In this document: positions 58,004 through 64,000 of the stretch, piece after piece | How positions within the stretch are numbered: position 1 is the first letter of the stretch | Layout of the letters: each line of letters begins with the position of its first letter | Assembly (NCBI RefSeq): GCF_018873765.1 | Contig: NC_057920.1 | Coordinates: forward strand, 11,979,307-12,043,306 | Direction of reading: 5' to 3' | DNA length: 64,000 bases | Source: Telopea speciosissima | Taxonomy: Eukaryota > Streptophyta > Magnoliopsida > Proteales > Proteaceae | Notes under the pieces: model-generated | Told to the model about the DNA's origin: nothing | The model's input: the letters and a program-made list of their open reading frames with translations, nothing else | Database searches by the model: none | Program-made: the position numbers and the translations under genes

Positions 58004-59742
58004 TGACAGTTGAACTCTAACTACCTTTGCTGTCATGCATATGTTGTGTAGAAGGCTCCATGAAGATGAAAGAGACCTTTGACTGGTATGCAATGTCCTT
58101 CATTTTTGGATTATTCTGAGCCTTTGGATTCGATTGTCACAATCTGGAGGTTCCAAACCAACTGCTGGTTGGTATTATATATAACTAACTACCCCAATAC
58201 CTAATGCCGCGTGGTATTCTGGAACTCCCAATGGATCTTCTCCTTCTATTTGGATGCAATTGATCGATATTCTATGAGCATCACCTCATTTCTTTGAAAT
58301 TTGGATAGATTATTATTTGGGAAAATGTTGTCTATCTCTCTCACTCTCACACACATGAAATGATCTCGCTGTCCTCTTATGTAGGAAATCATTGGTCGTA
58401 TCTCATTGGTGTTCTCCTGAACCTTTTTCACTTATTTATGTTTTGGGGAAGTGTTCTATGTTTGGGAGCGCAGCTCGTGCATGCAAAAGCATCTATCAAT
58501 AGGGGAGGCATTTCCACTTTTCATAGGGGGTAGCGGCATCATGTTGGCCTATGTCTGGGCATGGGTACGTGCTACGTACATTCTCCCACAAGAAACATTT
58601 CTCCTTATGTTTTTTTTCCACCTCTAGAGTTGTATACTATCGACTCCAAACTCATCCTTCCGAGAAATTTGTAGAGACATAATCAACACTAGATAATGAC
58701 ACCTTTACTTAGAAGGGAAGAAAAAGGGCTCATGTTAGAATTCAGGTTACATTCTCGTACGTCCTTAGGAGCACAAATAGAATCCAAAAGAGTGAGTGGA
58801 TTCCATCAGTGAGCCAAAGGGTGTACGAGAATGCGATCCAACCTCCTCAGGTCACTATCTGGCTACATCTGATCATTTTAATAGGAGAGATAAGGAAACA
58901 CTTAGGTCAAATTAAATTTCTAACAAAATCCAATTTAAAAGTACGTATAATTTTTTTTGATCTGCCTATTATGGTCGAGAGTGAAAATTTTGGTATTTCT
59001 TCTTCCATCATTAAGCCAAGTTTGATTAAAAGTATCTCTTTAATTTTCCCAATTTTACTTCAATCTTCAACAATTAATTATCCTTAGCTCCATCTTGGTA
59101 TTTGATGGCCATATAAATTGAGGGGATAAAGATCCATAACATACCATGTTTCCAAATAAGAACTTAAATGTCTATGTTTGACTTCCATGTCTTATAAAAT
59201 TGGCCTTAAGCTATCATATATTAATAACTTTTTGAACATATTGAGTTGTCAATCACAAGCTGTGTAGGTAAAATTTTGAACTTTGGGCTTTGCTGGGAGA
59301 GGTGTACACAGTAGGGTTCAATGACCTAATCTTATCACAGGTAGAGCAAACACACAGGATAAAGAAAGAGAGAATCAGACTTCAATTAAGTTATATGTAT
59401 AGTAAGTCCATCTAATCTTCCGTGAGAATGGTTTGGACCCAATTGGTTGCCAAACACAATTAAACTAAGAATTAACCACCCAAAGAGCATGACAAGGTGT
59501 AGTAGCTAGAATGTTCAAGCGTGGTGTGCCCATAGATTTTTATAATGGCAAGATCATTGAAATATGGAGGCAGTTTCCTTCACCCACGGTGAATGGATAA
59601 TCTCTTGCTCATGGGTTTGTCTTCCAAGATCATATGAACCACTTTCATCCTCACTTCTTCACATTTGGTAAGGGGTACCGCCGCTTCATATCGGTATCGG
59701 CAAAAGTTGATATATTCCTAGACGATCCTGTATGGACGAGTA
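58004..59742. other. Intergenic, MITE pieces
   Basis: No gene recognised. A segment at about 58752-58840 has facing GGTTACATTCTCGTACG and GTGTACGAGAATGCG, a likely MITE of roughly 100 bp. Another possible MITE spans about 58449-58597. TTCCTTCACCCACGGTGAA at 59577 repeats a motif found elsewhere in the window. Confidence 0.4.
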
Positions 59743-59862
59743 TGGATTATTATCCTCTCCAATTCCTAAGGTGTGGCAGTGCGGCAGTGTTAGGTGAAGA
59801 TGTCGACACCTGGCAGCTGCTGCATCCACACTTTAAGGAATTGGAGAGGATAAATTTTCGGA
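59743..59862. mobile_element. Foldback MITE, copy 2, internally deleted
   Basis: The left arm is nearly identical to 1104-1170 (GGATTATTATCCTCTCCAAT, GGTGTGGCAGTGCGGCAGTG). The right arm keeps only the terminal ACACTTTAAGGAATTGGAGA. The centre and inner part of the right arm present in copy 1 are missing. Confidence 0.7.
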
Positions 59863-59989
59863 TCAATATTGACCTTATTTAGTAAATTTATGTATTATAT
59901 GCATATTATACGTGTACCTGATTTTTAATTGAAAAAATGTATTTTTACATATTAATCCATTAATACGCTTTTATACATGGATTTTAAGG

Positions 59990-61093
59990 GACTTGGCTCT
60001 TATGCAGCACCTGCTTGAGTTGCATGTGCAATGCTAGACACACCGAGGCATGAGGAGACTGCCTTACCCCTGCCTGAGCACCTTGCCCGAGCAGGGGTAA
60101 AGTGGTCTCTTCATGCCTCATTGTGTCTGGCGCTGCAAGTAAGGGTGTCAATTTGGGACTGGAACCGGGAACCGTCCCAATACCGTCCCGCTAAAACCCG
60201 GTATCGGACCGTCCCACTAGTAAATGGGACGGTACGGTACTAGTATTTGATTTTGGTACCGAATGATAAATGGGACGGGACGGTTCTGGGATGGGATTCC
60301 CAACGGTACCAGTATCGAAATACCAATTAGGTACCGGATGGTACCGAAAGTACTAGTACCGTTTAAAAAGAAAGAGTATATAAGATCTTTTGTAAAAAAA
60401 AAAAAAAAAAAAAAAAAAGGAATTACGACTCATTAAGGTTTCACTAATTGCCTTTTGAATACGAAGCGGAACAACAGGTCAACAGCCGTAGCTTGAAGTC
60501 TCTCCTCACAGAACCTGCTACAGTGCTACTCCCTCCTCCATCGACCAACTACATCTACCAGGTTCTTCCTTTTTGCACTTCGTACTTCATATCATACTAC
60601 CATGTGACATGTGTGATAAATAGAGTTTTGTTTGGGAAAATCAAAGAGGAAACACAACGGGATTCTTCCATTTTGTAGGACTTCTCTAGATTTAAAAAAA
60701 TGAGAAGCTTATTACATGTGATCATAGGGAGTTTGAAGAAGTAAAATTATGATTTCATAATTCAAGTTGTTTTATAAAAAGCTGTAGGCAACTTAGATTT
60801 CATGATAGTGAAAAAAATTCCACAACACTAATAAATACGCCTTGTTAGAAACAATTAAACTTCTTCTCCATTTTTCTATGGTGCCTAGAACCGTTTAAAA
60901 ATCGGTACCGTCCCGTCCCACTAGTAATCGGGACTGGGATCTAGGTTTGGTCCCGTTAACTAAATGGGACAGTACTGGGATTGACACTTTTGATACCGGT
61001 GCCGGTACCGTCCCATCTCAAATACCGGAAACCATCCCAATTGACACCCTGCACGTGCACCCTGGGCAGAATGCTGCACAGAATCCTTTTGGA
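59990..61093. mobile_element. Mutator-type MITE split by a nested hAT element
   Basis: Flanked by an exact 9-bp duplication ATTTTAAGG (59981-59989 and 61094-61102). The MITE itself is only about 194 bp: 59990-60139 and about 61050-61093. Its arms pair (CTAGACACACCGAGGCATGA with TCATGCCTCATTGTGTCTGG, and CAGCACCTGCTTGAGTTGCA with GTGCACCCTGGGCAG...GCTG). The pairing of the right arm is broken by the hAT element 60140-61049 and resumes on the other side, which fixes the order of the two insertions. Confidence 0.7.
60140..61049. mobile_element. hAT-type nonautonomous element nested in a MITE
   Basis: Begins TAAGGGTGTCAATTTGGG and ends CCCAATTGACACCC. It is the same family as 38529-39277, in inverted orientation, with matching blocks such as AAACCCGGTATCGGACCGTC and AATGGGACGGGACGG. 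Flanks TGCAAGTA and TGCACGTG agree at 6 of 8 positions, so the duplication is only tentative. An A run is at about 60395-60418. No coding capacity. Confidence 0.72.
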
Positions 61094-61102
61094 ATTTTAA
61101 GG

Positions 61103-63387
61103 CGCAGAGTATTAAACGCGAATGAAACGCGAATTACAGGCTTATGTTAAAAAAAAAAACAAAAAACAAAACAAAACAAAACAAAACTAATCGATTGATT
61201 GCTGTTGCCCTAAACCCCTAACCAACAAATCCCTAATCGACTTATCGACGTCGCCCTTCAGGTTCACAATACGAACCCAAGCATTGAAGCAGATCACTTG
61301 GAGTTGGATTTTCGAACCCTAGCCTTGTCCCCTTTTCTCCGGCTCCGTTCTTGGATGATTTCAGTGGCGGGCGGGGACTGAAGCTCCAGATTGTAGAACT
61401 CCATCGGCGATTGCAGCGGCGGGAAGGCGGCTCACTGCTCCACTTCTTCGGCGAGCACCTGCCCCGGTGCCCCTGTTTCTTTTCCGTCTCCATCAAATCA
61501 ATCAAGGCCTCTCTCCTGTAAGTTTTTTCTCAGATGGATGCATCTCTCTCTTTCTCAGGTATACCAAGTGTGCTTTTCTGGGGAGGGGGCACTTGTCTCG
61601 ACCCCATATCCAAGAAATAACATACCAAATTATGATGGGCTTCTGAATAAAATTTGAAATCTCTATGTGATCAAAACTTTCAACACCTGGAACAATATAT
61701 GTAATTTGTTGGGGCTTAATGGAGGATGTAACGCCATTCTACCACAGCCAGAGAGAAAAAAAGAAGTAAGAATAAAGGGAAGAAAACACAGGGTCACCAT
61801 TTGAAAACTAAAATTCTGGAATTAGATGGTGGAATAAAAACTAATTTTAAAAACTAAAATTATGGAATTAGAGAAAAATCAGAGATGTTTAAGTAGCAGG
61901 GGGATTCAAGCCTCGGATAGGGCCCAAGTTATGGTCGAATGTTAGTCCTTAGGGCACCCTTTGAATCCCAAAATAGTGGCAGGATCTGATTAACAGATTT
62001 GCCTGAACCCACAAAGCTCTATTGCTGAAACTAGGACACAGAATAGGGGAACCGAAAGTCTTAAATCATAGAAAACAGGGTTTAACTATCAATAACAGGA
62101 ACAAGATCAGTGATATCAAACCAACTCAAAATCAGAGATTAAGCATTCAGTAACAACACTCGATAGATAGGGATACCATTACCTATTTTGCGCAGAAAAA
62201 CAGAGTATAAACAGCAAGAAAAATCCCAGTTTTACCACCCTTTGATCTAGATAAGAATCCCTCTGTCTGTAATGGTTTCTCACCCCAGATTCTCTTAGCT
62301 ATGTTGCAGAGCAAACTTCTTCTTCAACTACTTTTTATTTTATTTTATTTTATGTTTGATGAGATACTGTTATTGATATTTTCATATGTTAAATGATAAT
62401 CTTATGAGATGTAATAGGGTTTTTTTTTAGTGATAAAATCATTGTCTATATGCTATTATTTTGTTTATTAAGTGGTGAATGTCTGTTATATAGTGAATAT
62501 ATGCCCGTATTTTTGCTTATACAGTGGCTGTATTAAACATGTACCGTATCATTACCATACGCGTTTTATTATGCCGGTTTTTTTAAAAGTATTGTTGCTG
62601 TCTGACCCGTTTAATTCCCGTACGTATCCATACCAGTTTGATTGCCGTTCTTGAACTTACTAACTAAGGTATTGACCAAGTGTAAAAGGGTTAAAAAATG
62701 CTGATACAGACCTGGATCGATATCGTATCAGTATCGGCCATGACCAATACCGTATCCAATACCGATTACTAAATCCATGTGCTACTCTATAATAATAGGT
62801 TTGTGTCTAGCTTTAGAAACAAATCTTTGGCCAATTTTAATTTAAGGTTAAAATGGTGTTTCGACCTTACAACAACATAATACACAAAATGGGTTTGGGA
62901 CGAACACATTTTCCCCAAAAACTTGAATCCAGATAGACGCCTAAGGCTCAAGCTAGAGGGCGGCGTGTTATCTTCACTGCCAGTGGCCATCTCCGGCTTC
63001 TGTTAAGGTAATTCCCGACCTTCTTAGTATCTCAAGATCTAATGAGTAACATCAAATTGTGTTTAGGGTTTAGCCTGTAGTTTGTGTTTTTTTTCTCCCT
63101 CGCGCAAGATATAATATGTTCTAACCAACCATTCCTGTTTATTTAGGAAATCTAAAATTATGACTTCTGACCTCTGATTGATCTCTTGTGCTTTTTTAGT
63201 TTCTTTTTGTTTGATTGTTTTTAAACAACGTTGTAGCATACTTGGTTAATTCCTCCCTGCAGTCGAACCCACTTTCTGCTTCTCTTCCTCTCACTCCCAT
63301 GATCCCATCTCCTCTCTGAAACCCTCTCCCTCCTCCCATGTCTTCCTTGAATCTCGCCGCATAGTGCGGCTTGTTTTCCTTCTTACC
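61103..63387. other. Intergenic with possible exon-like segments
   Basis: No complete gene. A GC-richer segment at about 61230-61515 ending CTCTCCTG|TAAGT could be a 5' exon or gene fragment on the plus strand. The start of an unrecognised minus-strand frame (62990 leftward, MATGSEDNTPPSSLSLRRLS) and the facing plus-strand GCTTCTGTTAAG|GTAATT near 63008 are also exon-like. None can be extended into a model. A CAAAA repeat is at about 61158-61185. Confidence 0.3.
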
Positions 63388-64000
63388 CTCTCGTGGTGTA
63401 TGCTCTTTGCCGATGATATCATTTTGATGGACGAGACAAAATCAGGGATTAACGCTAAGTTAGAGTTGTGGAGATCAACCCTGGAAACAAGAGGCTTTAA
63501 GATTAGTAGATCAAAGGCGGAGTATATGATGTGTAACTTTATTCACACTATGATGGATATTGACATTGTGAAAATTGAGCGAGAGATACCACAAAGTGAC
63601 TATTTTAGATATCTAGGATCAACCATAAATAAGGTGGTGGCATAGATGATGATGATGTTTTGCAGAGAATTAAAGTGGGATGGAAGAAGTGGAGAGGGAC
63701 CACCGGAGTAATAGGTGACCGACCTATTCTTTTACTGTTTAAAGGAAAGTTCTATAGGACTGTTGTCCAACCAGCTATGATGTATTGGGCGGATGTTGGG
63801 CAATTAAGAAGTGCCATATAAAGAAGCTATGTGTAGCAGAGATGAGGATGTTAAGATGGATGAGTGGCAAAGCTAGGAAGGATAAAGTGAGAAATGATCA
63901 TATTAGAGCTGATTTGGGAGTTGCCCCGATCAGTGGCAAGCTCCGAGAATGTCGCCTGAGGTGGTATGGCCATGTTCAACGGAGGCTGGGGACGCCCCAG
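63388..64000 (+). mobile_element. RTE-like LINE reverse transcriptase fragment, decayed
   Basis: Runs off the right edge. It begins within the reverse transcriptase at WCMLFADDIILMDETKSG, which contains the catalytic FADD box, and continues with LELWRSTLETRGFKISRSKA, EYMMC and DYFRYLGSTINK. After a frameshift with a stop near 63643, a second frame gives VLQRIKVGWKKWRG and LFKGKFYRTVVQPAMMYW; a further frameshift near 63795 leads to AEMRMLRWMSGKARKDKVRN and LRWYGHVQRRLGTP. This order is typical of plant RTE-type LINEs. It is 5'-truncated and has at least two frameshifts, so it is a pseudogene. Confidence 0.8.

Noticed and set aside
1-64000. A new multi-gene system or gene cluster
   Set aside because: The five host genes belong to unrelated known families, differ in strand and spacing, and are separated by transposons; nothing links them functionally.

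Overview
This window is nuclear DNA of a flowering plant, most likely a eudicot. The genes have GT-AG introns and encode plant proteins (a cyclophilin-40 co-chaperone, an R2R3-MYB, a phytocyanin, a thioredoxin-like protein). Between them lies AT-rich DNA full of plant transposons: Ty3/gypsy LTR elements, L1 and RTE LINEs, Au-type SINEs, hAT and Mutator-like MITEs, and a piece of plastid DNA. The species cannot be named from the sequence.

Five host genes are supported with exon-level models: (1) a thioredoxin-like protein, 2192-4514 minus, 2 exons, 222 aa; (2) cyclophilin-40 / SQUINT, 10251-22014 plus, 8 exons, 361 aa; (3) an ARMC6-type armadillo-repeat protein, 24624-29521 minus, 8 exons, 473 aa, with one GC-AG intron; (4) a plastocyanin-like (phytocyanin) protein, 35462-36658 plus, 2 exons, 154 aa; (5) an intronless R2R3-MYB of the MYB44/MYB73 type, 47248-47988 minus, 246 aa. 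They are independent single genes; nothing suggests a cluster or shared pathway.

Layout: 1-7.6 kb holds the thioredoxin-like gene, foldback MITEs and an L1 tail. 7.95-9.98 kb is a 2.0-kb Mutator-like element with long terminal inverted repeats carrying what looks like the 3' end of a class II ERF repressor gene (Pack-MULE type). 10.2-22 kb is CYP40, whose fourth intron holds a 6.45-kb chromodomain-bearing Ty3/gypsy element with both LTRs and a 5-bp target duplication. 23.6-24.2 kb is a chimeric plastid insert (ccsA end joined to an inverted rps4 start) that was later hit by a 104-bp MITE. 24.6-29.5 kb is ARMC6, with a 1.6-kb long-TIR element starting about 140 bp upstream of its start codon. 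31.5-47 kb is mostly hAT-type and Mutator-type nonautonomous elements around the phytocyanin gene. 48.75-51.70 kb is a 2.95-kb solo LTR, followed by a Tat-like LTR remnant. 53-64 kb is gene-poor and has Au-SINEs, MITEs (one with a hAT element nested inside it) and a decayed RTE-like LINE at the right edge.

I found no evidence for a new multi-gene biological system. The most interesting items are the ERF-fragment Pack-MULE, the chimeric plastid insert with its nested MITE, the hAT-in-MITE nest, the tandem-repeat element in the phytocyanin intron, and the GC-AG intron of ARMC6.
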